A stretch of 40,175 bases of DNA from Actinomycetes bacterium (GTDB lineage Bacteria; Actinomycetota; Actinomycetes; Actinomycetales; Cellulomonadaceae): NCBI GenBank assembly GCA_023432565.1, contig JAEYUL010000057.1, positions 1 through 40,175 of the forward strand. Direction: 5' to 3'. Both the position numbers and the translations under genes were made by a program. The notes under the pieces were generated by a model. That model saw only the letters and a list, made by a program, of their open reading frames with translations. It was not told the DNA's origin and did no database searches. Below, one piece after another: positions 32,283-40,175 of the stretch; the stretch's first letter is position 1; the number at the start of each line of letters is the position of its first letter.

Positions 32283-34211
32283 TCAGCGGGTCTGCGTGAC
32301 CCACGCGCCGTGCATCGTCGCGTACAGGCCGCCCGCGGCGACGAGCTCGTCGTGGTGCCCGTGCTCGACGACGCGGCCCGCGTCCACGACGACGACCGCG
32401 TCGGCGGCCTCGGCCGTCGAGAGCCGGTGCGCGATCGTGATCGTCGTGCGGCCCGCGGTCAGACGGGCCAGCGCGCGTGCGAGCCGGACCTCGGTCGCGG
32501 GGTCGACCGCGGACGTGGCCTCGTCGAGCAGCAGGAGATCGGCGTCGGCCAGGTACGCGCGCGCGAGCGCCACGAGCTGGCGCTCACCGGCCGACAGCGA
32601 CTCCCCCCGCTGGCCGACGGGGGTGTCGAGCCCGGCGACGAGCTCGTCGACCCACGGTCCCAGGCCCAGCGCGTCGACGGCCTCACGGACGCGTGGGTCG
32701 TCGTGCGGCGGAGCCCAGCTCGGGTCGTCGTGACGGCGCAGGCCGTACGCGATGTTCTGACCCAGCGTGCCGTCGAACAGGAAGCCCTCCTGCGGCACCA
32801 GGACCACACGGCGACGCAGGTGGTCCTGCCGGATGTGGCGCAGGTCGACGCCGTCGAGCAGGACCCGCCCGTGCGAGGGGTCCACGAGCCGTGCCACGAG
32901 GCGCGCGATCGTCGTCTTGCCCGAGCCCGTCGCCCCGACCACGGCCACCGACGACCCCGCCGGGACGACGACGTCCACCTCGCGCAGCACGAGCGGACCG
33001 TCGGGGTAGGCGAAGCTCACGCCCCGGAGCTCGACTCGCGCGGGCGCCCGGTGGCTGACCACGCCGTCCTGGCCGGGGTCGGTCAGCTCCACGGGGGTCT
33101 CGAGCACGCCGAGCACGCGCCGCCAGCCTGCGACGGCGTTCTGCAGCTCGTTGAGGATCTCCGTGGCCATCTGCACCGGGCCGGTGAAGAGCTGCACGAG
33201 GAACAGGAACGCCAGCAGGCGGCCGACGGACAGGTCACCCGCCACGCCCAGGAGGGTCCCAGCGACGACGACGACGGCGAGCACGAGGTTCGCGGTGAGC
33301 ACGCCGGAGGAGAAAACCGTCGCGACGAGGTTCTGCGCGCGGATCATCGCGCGGCGCGTCGCACCGATCGCGGCATCCGTCGCGCGCTGCGTGCGGTCGG
33401 CGACGCCGTACGCCCGGATCGTCTCGGCACCGACGACGGACTCCGAGACCGCCCCGAGCATCGCGCCGTAGCGCTCACGGACGGTCGAGTACCGCACGTT
33501 CACCCGCTTCTGCAGCGGGTGCAGCGCGATGACGAGCGGGACGAAGCCCAACCAGACCAGCAGCGTCAGCTGCCACGAGTAGACGGCCATCAGCACGGTC
33601 GCGACGGCGATCTGCAGCACCGAGACCAGGAGCATGATCCCGCCCCACTGCACGAACAGCGAGATCGTGTCGACGTCCGACGTGACGCGTGAGACGAGGC
33701 TGCCGCGCCGTTCGGTGCCGCGCGTCAGGACCGACAGGTCGTGCACGTGGCGGAACGCCCGCGTGCGCAGCTGCAGCAGCCCTGCCTCGCTGGACCGGAA
33801 CAGCCGGATGTTGACGGCCGCGGAGCACCACGCGCCGAGCACGAGCCCGACCGCGGCGATCCCCGCGAGGACGGCCACACGCCCGACGTCCGGGCCGCCC
33901 TCGGCAAGGATCCCCGTGTCAACCGTCTGCTGCACCGCGACGGGCACCAGCACGCGCCCGAGCGCCGCGAGCGTCGCGAGCACGACCGTGAGTGCCAGGC
34001 CCTGGACGAGCAGGGGCGAGACGTCGATGCCGCGGCGCAGCGTCGCGAGCACGCCGAGCGTGCTCGCCGACGCCATCGTGTGCCCGGACGGCGTGCTCCG
34101 CGACCGGCCGTCCGGCTGCGGCGAGTCCCCGGCAGCCCCGTCCTCGCCCGCCGCGCGCTCCTGCGCGGGCGCCTCGGTCGGTGCCGCGGAGTCCTTGCCT
34201 GCGCGCGTCAT
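32283..34211 (-). CDS. ABC exporter half-transporter with catalytic NBD
   Basis: A 642-residue fused permease-ATPase of the multidrug/lipid exporter type. About 50 disordered residues precede six membrane helices (about 65-340). The nucleotide-binding domain has Walker A GATGSGKTT (about 438-446), Walker B LLLLDEATSAVD with the catalytic Glu, and H-loop IAHRLST with His. Its signature is LSAGE (539-543) instead of LSGGQ. The ATG overlaps the stop of the partner gene by 4 nt. With the partner's altered Walker B and H-loop this predicts a heterodimer with one degenerate and one active site, as in TM287/288- or BmrCD-type exporters. The substrate is unknown. Confidence 0.93.
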   Translation of the reverse strand: MTRAGKDSAAPTEAPAQERAAGEDGAAGDSPQPDGRSRSTPSGHTMASASTLGVLATLRRGIDVSPLLVQGLALTVVLATLAALGRVLVPVAVQQTVDTGILAEGGPDVGRVAVLAGIAAVGLVLGAWCSAAVNIRLFRSSEAGLLQLRTRAFRHVHDLSVLTRGTERRGSLVSRVTSDVDTISLFVQWGGIMLLVSVLQIAVATVLMAVYSWQLTLLVWLGFVPLVIALHPLQKRVNVRYSTVRERYGAMLGAVSESVVGAETIRAYGVADRTQRATDAAIGATRRAMIRAQNLVATVFSSGVLTANLVLAVVVVAGTLLGVAGDLSVGRLLAFLFLVQLFTGPVQMATEILNELQNAVAGWRRVLGVLETPVELTDPGQDGVVSHRAPARVELRGVSFAYPDGPLVLREVDVVVPAGSSVAVVGATGSGKTTIARLVARLVDPSHGRVLLDGVDLRHIRQDHLRRRVVLVPQEGFLFDGTLGQNIAYGLRRHDDPSWAPPHDDPRVREAVDALGLGPWVDELVAGLDTPVGQRGESLSAGERQLVALARAYLADADLLLLDEATSAVDPATEVRLARALARLTAGRTTITIAHRLSTAEAADAVVVVDAGRVVEHGHHDELVAAGGLYATMHGAWVTQTR

Positions 34212-36139
34212 CGTGCTGCCGCCGTCTCGTCGCTCGTGTCGTCCAGGAGGTCGTCGTCGTCCCAGGAGCGGCCCGCCCGCCGCTCGCTCTCGCGCTCGTA
34301 CGCGGTCGCGAGGTCCCGGTACCCCGGGTCGCGCGCCAGGAGCTCGGCGTGCGTGCCCCGGTCGACCACGCGTCCGCCGTCGAGGTGCACCACCTCGTCG
34401 GCGAGCAGGACCGACGACATCCGGTAGGCCACCAGCAGCACGGTCGGCCCGCGGCCGTCACCCGGACCGCGCAGGCCACGCAGGATCTCCTGCTCGACGC
34501 GTGGGTCCACGGCGGACGTCGCGTCGTCGAGGACCAGGACGCGAGGGCGGCGCACCAGGGCGCGCGCGAGGGCCAGGCGCTGGCGCTGGCCACCGGACAG
34601 GTTCGCGCCGCGCTCCCCGAGGTGCGCGTCGAGGCCACCCGGCAGAGAACGGACCACGTCGTCGACGCGGGCGACGCGCAACGCGTGCCACACCTCGTCG
34701 TCGGAGGGGCACCCCGGCTCGTCGGGGTCCGCGAGCGTCACGTTGCCGCGCACCGTGTCCTCGAACACGAACGCGTGCTGGGCCACGAGCGCGACGTGCT
34801 GCGCACGGTCGCGCGGGTCGAGGTCACGCAGGTCGATGCCGTCGACGAGGACCGCCCCGTGGTCCGGGTCCGCGAGCCGCGGCACCAGCGTGACGAGGCT
34901 CGTCTTGCCGGAACCCGTCGGACCGACGATCGCCACCACGCGGCCGGCGGCGATCTCGAGGTCGACGTCCTCGACGAGCGTCAGCTGCCCCTGCGGCGTG
35001 TCGACCGCGCGGGTGACGTGCTCGAACCTGACCTGCGCGCCCTCGCTCCGGGGATCCCACCGGACCGAGCCGGACGGGAGGGCGCCCTCGGCGTCGACCA
35101 CCCGCGCGATGCGGTCGTAGCCGACCAGTGCGCGCGGGATCTCCCCGAGCACCCACCCGAAGGCCCGCACGGGCACGGCCATGAGCGTGAGCAGGTAGGC
35201 GGCGGCGACCACGTCGCCCGTCTCGATGCTGCCCGTCGACACGCGCCACGTCCCGACCACCAGAACCGCCAGCGTGCCCACGCCCGGCAGCAGGTCGATC
35301 ACGGGGTCGAAGAAGGCCCGCACCACGCCGACGCGGACGTTGGCGTCCGCCAGCTCGCGGGCACGCTGCTCGAACCGAGCCTCCTCGCGCGCCTGCGTGC
35401 CGAGCGAGGTCACGAGCAGGGCCGCCTCGAAGCTCTCGTGCGCGACGTCGGCCACCTCGGCCCGCAGCTGCTGCGCGTGGGTGATGGCGGCCGACATGCG
35501 CTTCTGGAACCACGCGTTGGCGACGATCGCGAGCGGCACGACGAGGAGCGCGGCGAGCGCCAGCCAGACGTCCGAGCGCACGAGGGCGACGGTGGCGACC
35601 ACGAGCATGACCACGACACCGAGGGCGAACGGCAGGGGGTTGAACACCGAGGTGGACGCCTCGACGTCCGCGCCGGCGTTGGACAGCAGCTGGCCCGTGG
35701 GGTGCCGACGGTGCCAGGCCATGGGCAGGCGCAGGTACTGGCGCGTGACCTTGAGCCGGTGGTCCTCCTGCACGAGCGCGTAGCCCATCCCGGCGAACAC
35801 CCGGCGTCCCGCGACGCTGACGGCCAGGGTCACCGCGACGATCGCGACGACGGCCCCGGCCCACCAGATGCGGCCGCGCGCCACCTCGTCCCCCGAGAGC
35901 GCCGGGACGACGACGGCGTCCGTCGCCCAGCCGAGCGCGCGGCTGACCGCGACGGTCGCTGCACCGAACACCGCCGAGGCGCCCACCGCACCGACGTACG
36001 TCCAGGGGTGAGCCCGCATGCCCCGCCAGATGAGGGTCGTCGCTCGCCGTGGCGCCGACCCCGTCAGCCGCATCGGTGCCGCTCGCCGCGCACCGTCCGT
36101 CGTGCCCGTCGGCTGCGACGACGACCGCGACGAGGGCAT
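34208..36139 (-). CDS. ABC exporter half-transporter with degenerate NBD
   Basis: A 643-residue permease-ATPase, partner of the gene that follows it. Six membrane helices lie at about residues 45-325. The nucleotide-binding domain has Walker A GPTGSGKTS and a canonical signature LSGGQRQRLALARAL. The catalytic Glu after Walker B is Asp (VLVLDDATSAVD, Asp539) and the H-loop His is Tyr (LVAYRMSS, Tyr572). Its tail is very acidic (DDDDLLDD). The ATG at 36139 follows GGAAGG at 9 nt. Family knowledge says such changes reduce hydrolysis at this site while the other site drives transport. The pair is divergent from the TIGR03085-type gene. Confidence 0.93.
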   Translation of the reverse strand: MPSSRSSSQPTGTTDGARRAAPMRLTGSAPRRATTLIWRGMRAHPWTYVGAVGASAVFGAATVAVSRALGWATDAVVVPALSGDEVARGRIWWAGAVVAIVAVTLAVSVAGRRVFAGMGYALVQEDHRLKVTRQYLRLPMAWHRRHPTGQLLSNAGADVEASTSVFNPLPFALGVVVMLVVATVALVRSDVWLALAALLVVPLAIVANAWFQKRMSAAITHAQQLRAEVADVAHESFEAALLVTSLGTQAREEARFEQRARELADANVRVGVVRAFFDPVIDLLPGVGTLAVLVVGTWRVSTGSIETGDVVAAAYLLTLMAVPVRAFGWVLGEIPRALVGYDRIARVVDAEGALPSGSVRWDPRSEGAQVRFEHVTRAVDTPQGQLTLVEDVDLEIAAGRVVAIVGPTGSGKTSLVTLVPRLADPDHGAVLVDGIDLRDLDPRDRAQHVALVAQHAFVFEDTVRGNVTLADPDEPGCPSDDEVWHALRVARVDDVVRSLPGGLDAHLGERGANLSGGQRQRLALARALVRRPRVLVLDDATSAVDPRVEQEILRGLRGPGDGRGPTVLLVAYRMSSVLLADEVVHLDGGRVVDRGTHAELLARDPGYRDLATAYERESERRAGRSWDDDDLLDDTSDETAAAR

Positions 36140-36294
36140 GACGAGGGACCTTCCGGCAGGGGGCGGGGGCAGGCCTCATCGTCTCACGCGCCGCCGACAC
36201 CTCCCGCGCGCCACCCGACCCCGGTGGGCCTCCCGGCCGGCCCGTCGGCCGTTCCGCCTGCCACACCCCGCAGCCGAGCCGGACCGGTGCGACC

Positions 36295-36960
36295 ATGACG
36301 TGCATGACCTCCACGACCTGGCACGAGACGCTGCGCGCCGACCTCGCCGAGGCGCTCCGGGCGGTGGACCCGCAGGCCCCCACGCTCTGCGAGGGGTGGC
36401 AGGCACGCCACCTCGCCGCGCACGTCGTGCTGCGCGAGAGCTCGGCGCGGGTCGGCGCAGGGCTGCTGGTGCCGCCTCTGGCCGGCGTCGCCGAGCGTGC
36501 GATCGACGAGCTGGCGGGAACGGCGACGACGCCGCAGGGCTACGCCGAGCTCGTCGCCCGCGTCGCCGCCGGCCCCCCGCGCTGGCACCCGCTGGCGCTC
36601 GCGGGTGACGCCGCCAACCTCGTGGAGCTGTACGTCCACGGCGAGGACGTGCGTCGCGGGTCCGGCTCCGTGCCGCCCCGGGCCGTCGAGCCCGAGCTGG
36701 CCGACACGCTGTGGCGTGACGTCCGGCGATTCGCCCGGGCACGCACGCTGCGCGTGCCGGTCGGGCTCGTGCTGGTCCGCGACGACGGGCGACGCACGCG
36801 GGTCCGCGGCCCGAAGGGCGAGCGCGGCACGGTCGTCGTCCGCGGCGGCGCCGGCGAGCTCCTGCTGTGGCTCATGGGGCGCGGGGCTGCGACCTCGGTG
36901 GTCGCGCAGGGCTCGGCACCCGACGTCGCGCTCCTGGGCGCCAGGCTCCCCCTGCCCTGA
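36295..36960 (+). CDS. TIGR03085-type (DinB/maleylpyruvate isomerase-like) protein
   Basis: A 221-residue protein with the N-terminal fold of mycothiol-dependent maleylpyruvate isomerase-like proteins. The family pattern CEGWQARHLAAHVVLRE (about residues 32-48), with the metal-binding His of the HLAAH helix, and LYVHGEDVRRG (about 112-122), with a second His and Asp, are visible. Relatives usually read VHHEDVRR, so one His is Gly here. The C-terminal part may be a sterol-carrier-like fold. Many members are assumed to be thiol-dependent enzymes, but no reaction is established. Two ATGs, at 36295 and 36304, are possible starts. It converges on hisF. Confidence 0.85.
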   Translation: MTCMTSTTWHETLRADLAEALRAVDPQAPTLCEGWQARHLAAHVVLRESSARVGAGLLVPPLAGVAERAIDELAGTATTPQGYAELVARVAAGPPRWHPLALAGDAANLVELYVHGEDVRRGSGSVPPRAVEPELADTLWRDVRRFARARTLRVPVGLVLVRDDGRRTRVRGPKGERGTVVVRGGAGELLLWLMGRGAATSVVAQGSAPDVALLGARLPLP

Positions 36961-36990
36961 CGGGTCCCGCCGCACGCGGGCACTCGTCAG
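36957..36990. terminator. Possible shared terminator between the TIGR03085-type gene and hisF
   Basis: A 6-bp outer stem (36957-36962 with 36985-36990) and a 5-bp inner stem (36966-36970 with 36976-36980) enclose the 26-nt convergent spacer. Both stop codons lie within the outer arms. It is modest in strength but symmetric for both strands. Confidence 0.4.
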
Positions 36991-37757
36991 CGGACGGTCA
37001 CGCCCGCCTGCCGTAGCGCCGCCTTCACCTCGCCGATCGTCAGGGTGCCGAAGTGGAACACGCTCGCGGCCAGCACGGCGTCCGCACCCGCGCGCGCTGC
37101 CTCGACGAAGTGCTCCGGCGTGCCCGCACCGCCGCTGGCGATCAGCGGGACCGAGACGTGTGCGCGCACGTCGCGCAGCATCGCGAGGTCGAAGCCCGCC
37201 GTCGTGCCGTCAGCGTCCATCGAGTTCAGCAGCACCTCACCCGCGCCCAGCTCGACGGCGCGCGCGGCCCACTGCACGGCGTCGATGCCGGTACCGCGCC
37301 GCCCGCCGTGCGTCGTCACCTCGTACCCCGACTCCGTGCGCACGTCGCCGGTGACGCGGCGCGCGTCCACCGACAGCACGAGCACCTGCGAGCCGAACCG
37401 GTCGGCGATCTCGGCGATCAGCTCGGGTCGGGCGATCGCCGCGGTGTTCACGCCGACCTTGTCGGCCCCCGCACGCAGCAGCCGGTCGACGTCGTCCGCC
37501 GAGCGGACGCCGCCACCGACGGTGAGCGGGACGAACACCTCCTCGGCGGTACGGCGCACGACGTCGTAGGTCGTCTCCCGGTTGCCCGACGATGCCGAGA
37601 CGTCGAGGAAGGTGAGCTCGTCGGCTCCCTCGAGGTCGTACCGGCGCGCGAGCTCGACCGGATCGCCCGCGTCACGCAGGTTCTCGAAGTTCACGCCCTT
37701 GACGACGCGTCCGGCGTCGACGTCCAGGCAGGGGATCACGCGCAGGGCGAGGCTCAC
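36987..37757 (-). CDS. hisF: Imidazole glycerol phosphate synthase, cyclase subunit
   Basis: A 256-residue TIM barrel that uses ammonia from HisH to make imidazole glycerol phosphate and AICAR. The N-terminal LRVIPCLDVDAGRVVKGVNF holds the first catalytic Asp, given here as LRVIPCLDVD then AGRVVKGVNF (residues 5-24). The second catalytic Asp lies in LVLSVDARR (about residues 126-134), and the phosphate-binding loops VGGGVRS and ASGGAGT are present. The GTG at 37757 has CGGAGA upstream and overlaps the stop of the FKBP gene by 4 nt. hisH and the rest of the his genes are outside the window. Confidence 0.97.
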   Translation of the reverse strand: MSLALRVIPCLDVDAGRVVKGVNFENLRDAGDPVELARRYDLEGADELTFLDVSASSGNRETTYDVVRRTAEEVFVPLTVGGGVRSADDVDRLLRAGADKVGVNTAAIARPELIAEIADRFGSQVLVLSVDARRVTGDVRTESGYEVTTHGGRRGTGIDAVQWAARAVELGAGEVLLNSMDADGTTAGFDLAMLRDVRAHVSVPLIASGGAGTPEHFVEAARAGADAVLAASVFHFGTLTIGEVKAALRQAGVTVR

Positions 37758-38635
37758 GGGGTCTCTCCGGGGGTTCGGGCGTTGAGGATGTCGACGACGA
37801 ACACGACGGTCTGGCCCGCCAGCTCCTCGCTCTGCGTGACGCCGAGCGCGTAGGACGGCGGGACCACGAGCATGACGCGGCTGCCGACCGGCTGGTCGAC
37901 GAGGCCCTCCTGCCACGCGGGCACGTCCTGCAGCGAGAAGGACAGCGGCAGGCCCGAGGTCCACGTGGTGTCGAACTGCTCGCCCCCGGTCCACGCCCAG
38001 CCCGACATCTGCACCGTCACCGTGTCGGTGGCGACCACCTGGCGACCCGTGCCGCGCAGCAGCGGCTGCACGCGCAGCGAGGTCGGCGGGTCGGCCTCGA
38101 GCGGCGTGAGCTGGGGCGAGCCGTCGTCCGCCTCGGTGACGGTCGGGAACCCCTCGCCGGGCGTCACGGGCGTCCCCTGGGCGCGGGTCGGCAGCACGTC
38201 GATCACCGTCGCCGTCGGGTACGGGTCTCCGTCCTCCGAGGACGGCACGACCTGCAGCAGCCGGGCACCGACGCGTTGGCCGCTCAGCGTCCGGTACAGG
38301 TCCGCACCCAGGTCGGCCCGGGTGAGCAGCTGCGCCGTGGGGTTGCTCGAGTAGCTGTCCCGCACCAGGCTCGCGTCGTCCGCGTTCTCGAGCCAGTAGT
38401 CGAGCAGGACGGGGGCGCCGTCCTGCAGCTGCGGTCCGGTGCCGGCCCAGATCGTCTCGCGGTAGTCGTCCTCGACCTGCAGCGGGGCGACGTAGACGAG
38501 GGTGGGCGCCGCACCGGCGTCGCCCGTGACCGTGATCTCCACGGGGACCTGCGCCGGGTCGGAGCACCCGACCAGCGCCAGGAGCCCCACGAGCATCGCA
38601 GCGACCCCGCCCTGCGCCCGCCGCACTCCTCGCAC
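37754..38635 (-). CDS. FKBP-type peptidyl-prolyl isomerase lipoprotein
   Basis: A 293-residue secreted lipoprotein. The signal peptide (residues 1-23) ends in the lipobox LVGC, with Cys24 the expected Lgt substrate. The C-terminal FKBP domain (about 180-285) has VTVQMSGWAW, GEQFDTTW, and the PAWQEGLV--VGSRVMLVVPPSYALG stretch that forms the active-site pocket. Residues 35-165 resemble a second, degenerate FKBP-like half (GAPVLLDYWLENADD; VGARLLQVVPSS). The role is probably folding of secreted proteins at the membrane surface. The GTG at 38635 has GAGGGA about 6 nt upstream; the longer upstream frame has no family match. Its stop overlaps hisF by 4 nt. Confidence 0.9.
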   Translation of the reverse strand: MRGVRRAQGGVAAMLVGLLALVGCSDPAQVPVEITVTGDAGAAPTLVYVAPLQVEDDYRETIWAGTGPQLQDGAPVLLDYWLENADDASLVRDSYSSNPTAQLLTRADLGADLYRTLSGQRVGARLLQVVPSSEDGDPYPTATVIDVLPTRAQGTPVTPGEGFPTVTEADDGSPQLTPLEADPPTSLRVQPLLRGTGRQVVATDTVTVQMSGWAWTGGEQFDTTWTSGLPLSFSLQDVPAWQEGLVDQPVGSRVMLVVPPSYALGVTQSEELAGQTVVFVVDILNARTPGETP

Positions 38636-38736
38636 CCCGGATCCCTCGCTCGTCGTCCTGCCGTCGTCACGGTCCGGGTCCCTCCCGGCGGACCGACACT
38701 CTACGTGCCGCCGCTGGTGGCCGGGCGCGGACGAGG

Positions 38737-40098
38737 TCACATGGACTCGATGAGGCGCTCCACACGGTCGTCGACGCTACGGAACGGGTCCTTGCACAGG
38801 ACGGTGCGCTGCGCCTGGTCGTTGAGCTTGAGGTGCACCCAGTCGACCGTGTAGTCGCGCCGGGCCTCCTGGGCGGCGCGCACGAAGTCGCCCCGCAGCT
38901 TGGCCCGCGTGGTCTGCGGCGGCACCGCGGTCGCCTCGAACACCTCGACGTCCGTGGTGAGGCGCTCGACGAGCCCCTTGGCGGCGAGCAGGTTGTACAG
39001 GCCCTCCGTGCGCGAGATGTCGTGGTAGGCCAGGTCGAGGCGCTGCACACGCACGTCCGACAGCGGCAGGTCGTGCTTGGCGCGGTACCGCTCGATCAGC
39101 CGGTACTTGATGACCCAGTCGAGCTCACGCTCGACGAGAGTCAGGTCGCCGGTGCGCAGCGCGTGCAGCCCGCGCTCCCACAGCTCGAGCACCTGCTTGT
39201 CGAGCGGCGAGCCTCCGCCGTGCTGCGCGACGAACTCGGCGGCGCGCGCCAGGTACTCCTCCTGGAGGTCGACCGCCGTGGCCGTGCGACCGTTCGCGAG
39301 GGTGATGGGCGCCATGCCCGTCATGTCGTGGCTGATGTCACGGATCGCGCGGATCGGGTTCTCGAGCGACAGGTCCCGCATCGGGATCCCTGCCTCGACG
39401 AGACGCAGCAGCAGGTCCGTCGCGCCGACCTTGAGCATCGTCGTCGTCTCGGACATCGACGAGTCGCCGACGATCACGTGCAGGCGGCGGAAGTACTCGG
39501 CGTCGGCGTGCGGCTCGTCGCGCGTGTTGATGATCGGGCGCGACCTCGTCGTCGCGCTGGAGACCGCCTCCCAGATGTGGTCGGCGCGCTGCGACAGGCA
39601 GTAGACGGCGCCCCGCGGGGTCGTGAGCACCTTGCCCGCGCCGGTGAGGACCTGCCGCGTGATGAGGAACGGCACCAGCACGTCCGACAGGCGCCCGAAG
39701 TCCCCCTGCCGGCGCACCAGGTAGTTCTCGTGACACCCGTAGGAGTTGCCGGCCGAGTCGGTGTTGTTCTTGAACAGGTGGATCGTGCCGGGCAGGCCCT
39801 CGTGCTCGAGTCGCTGCTGGGCGTCCGCGACGAGGCCCTCGAGGATCCGCTCCCCCGCGCGGTCGTGCGTCACGAGCTGGCGCACGTCGTCGCACTCCGC
39901 CGTCGCGTACTCGGGGTGCGAGCCCACGTCGAGGTACAGACGCGAGCCGTTGCGCAGGAACACGTTCGAGGAGCGACCCCACGCGACGACCTTGCGGAAC
40001 AGGTACCGCGCCACCTCGTCGGCCGACAGCCCGCGCCCATCGGTCGCTGCGCACGTGACGCCGTACTCGGTCTCCAGACCGAAGATCCGCTTGTCCAT
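38737..40098 (-). CDS. pafA: Pup-protein ligase PafA
   Basis: A 453-residue enzyme that couples the C-terminal Glu of the small protein Pup to substrate lysines, marking them for the proteasome. The N-terminus KRIFGLETEYGVTC holds the metal-binding Glu9 and Glu11. The catalytic base is Asp57 in RLYLDVGSHPEYAT, and ATP-binding Asn/Arg segments (FKNNTDSAGNSYGCHENYL and SRPIINTRDEPHAD) follow. Length equals that of the mycobacterial protein. The ATG at 40098 overlaps the prcA stop (TGATG), so ligase and proteasome core are coupled. Confidence 0.97.
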   Translation of the reverse strand: MDKRIFGLETEYGVTCAATDGRGLSADEVARYLFRKVVAWGRSSNVFLRNGSRLYLDVGSHPEYATAECDDVRQLVTHDRAGERILEGLVADAQQRLEHEGLPGTIHLFKNNTDSAGNSYGCHENYLVRRQGDFGRLSDVLVPFLITRQVLTGAGKVLTTPRGAVYCLSQRADHIWEAVSSATTRSRPIINTRDEPHADAEYFRRLHVIVGDSSMSETTTMLKVGATDLLLRLVEAGIPMRDLSLENPIRAIRDISHDMTGMAPITLANGRTATAVDLQEEYLARAAEFVAQHGGGSPLDKQVLELWERGLHALRTGDLTLVERELDWVIKYRLIERYRAKHDLPLSDVRVQRLDLAYHDISRTEGLYNLLAAKGLVERLTTDVEVFEATAVPPQTTRAKLRGDFVRAAQEARRDYTVDWVHLKLNDQAQRTVLCKDPFRSVDDRVERLIESM

Positions 40099-40175
40099 CA
40101 GCCCTCCAGCAGGTCCTCCAGCAGCGGCCCCGCCAGACGGCGGAACGCGCGGCGCGGACGGGTCCGGTCCAGCAC
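40098..40175 (-). CDS. prcA: Proteasome alpha subunit, C-terminal end only
   Basis: The last 25 codons read VLDRTRPRRAFRRLAGPLLE and then DLLEG before TGA. VLD-x-x-RPRRAFRR is the conserved C-terminal segment of actinobacterial PrcA, and PrcA is the usual neighbour upstream of pafA. The rest of the gene lies beyond the right edge. PrcA forms the outer rings of the 20S core. Confidence 0.8.
   Translation of the reverse strand: MLDRTRPRRAFRRLAGPLLEDLLEG

Overview
The window comes from a very GC-rich actinobacterium. The partial proteasome alpha subunit next to the Pup ligase pafA, the frequent GTG starts, the 1-8 nt gene overlaps and the order hisI-trpE-(small membrane proteins)-trpCBA-lgt-gltBD-pyk point to Micrococcales, most likely a Cellulomonas-like organism. 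The taxonomic call is inference. Almost every gene is on the minus strand, so transcription runs from high to low coordinates. I saw no rRNA, tRNA, CRISPR array, transposase or other mobile element, and no gene-free stretch longer than about 200 nt.

Region 1 (1-12902) is a complete type IV pilus (T4P) locus followed by aroC. In transcription order it holds pilB, pilT, pilC, the major pilin pilA, two minor prepilins, a large PilX-like protein with a bactofilin-like repeat domain, the prepilin peptidase pilD and the inner-membrane platform genes pilM, pilN and pilO. A strong hairpin terminator follows pilO, and aroC then runs off the left edge. Upstream of pilB, pilT, pilA and pilM I find the same promoter-like element with exactly the same spacing (TCARG..., 12 nt spacer after the octamer, then an octamer close to GCCGATAR). 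It resembles sites of FliA/WhiG-type (sigma-28 family) factors, so the whole pilus locus may be one sigma-28-like regulon. This is the most interesting observation.

Region 2 (12932-15421) holds a plus-strand alpha/beta hydrolase and a minus-strand pyruvate kinase, which converge on one very strong 18-bp hairpin.

Region 3 (15501-21666) is gltB-gltD (glutamate synthase). A perfect TGTGA-N6-TCACA Crp/GlxR-type site and a leader hairpin lie upstream of gltB.

Region 4 (21706-32217) is a tryptophan/histidine operon: hisI, trpE, a Trp-operon-associated membrane protein, an HGxxPAAW-type protein, a run of five further small membrane proteins, then trpC, trpB, trpA and lgt. The five include a duplicated pair: a Pro/Tyr-rich DUF4190-like protein followed by a DUF2752 protein. 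trpE carries an in-frame TAG at codon 147 where relatives are expected to have GAG. It is therefore a nonsense pseudogene, a readthrough gene or a sequence error.

Region 5 (32283-36139) encodes a heterodimeric ABC exporter whose two halves show the complementary substitutions of an asymmetric transporter. Region 6 (36295-40175) has a plus-strand TIGR03085-type protein, then on the minus strand hisF, an FKBP-type lipoprotein, pafA (Pup ligase) and the last 25 codons of prcA.
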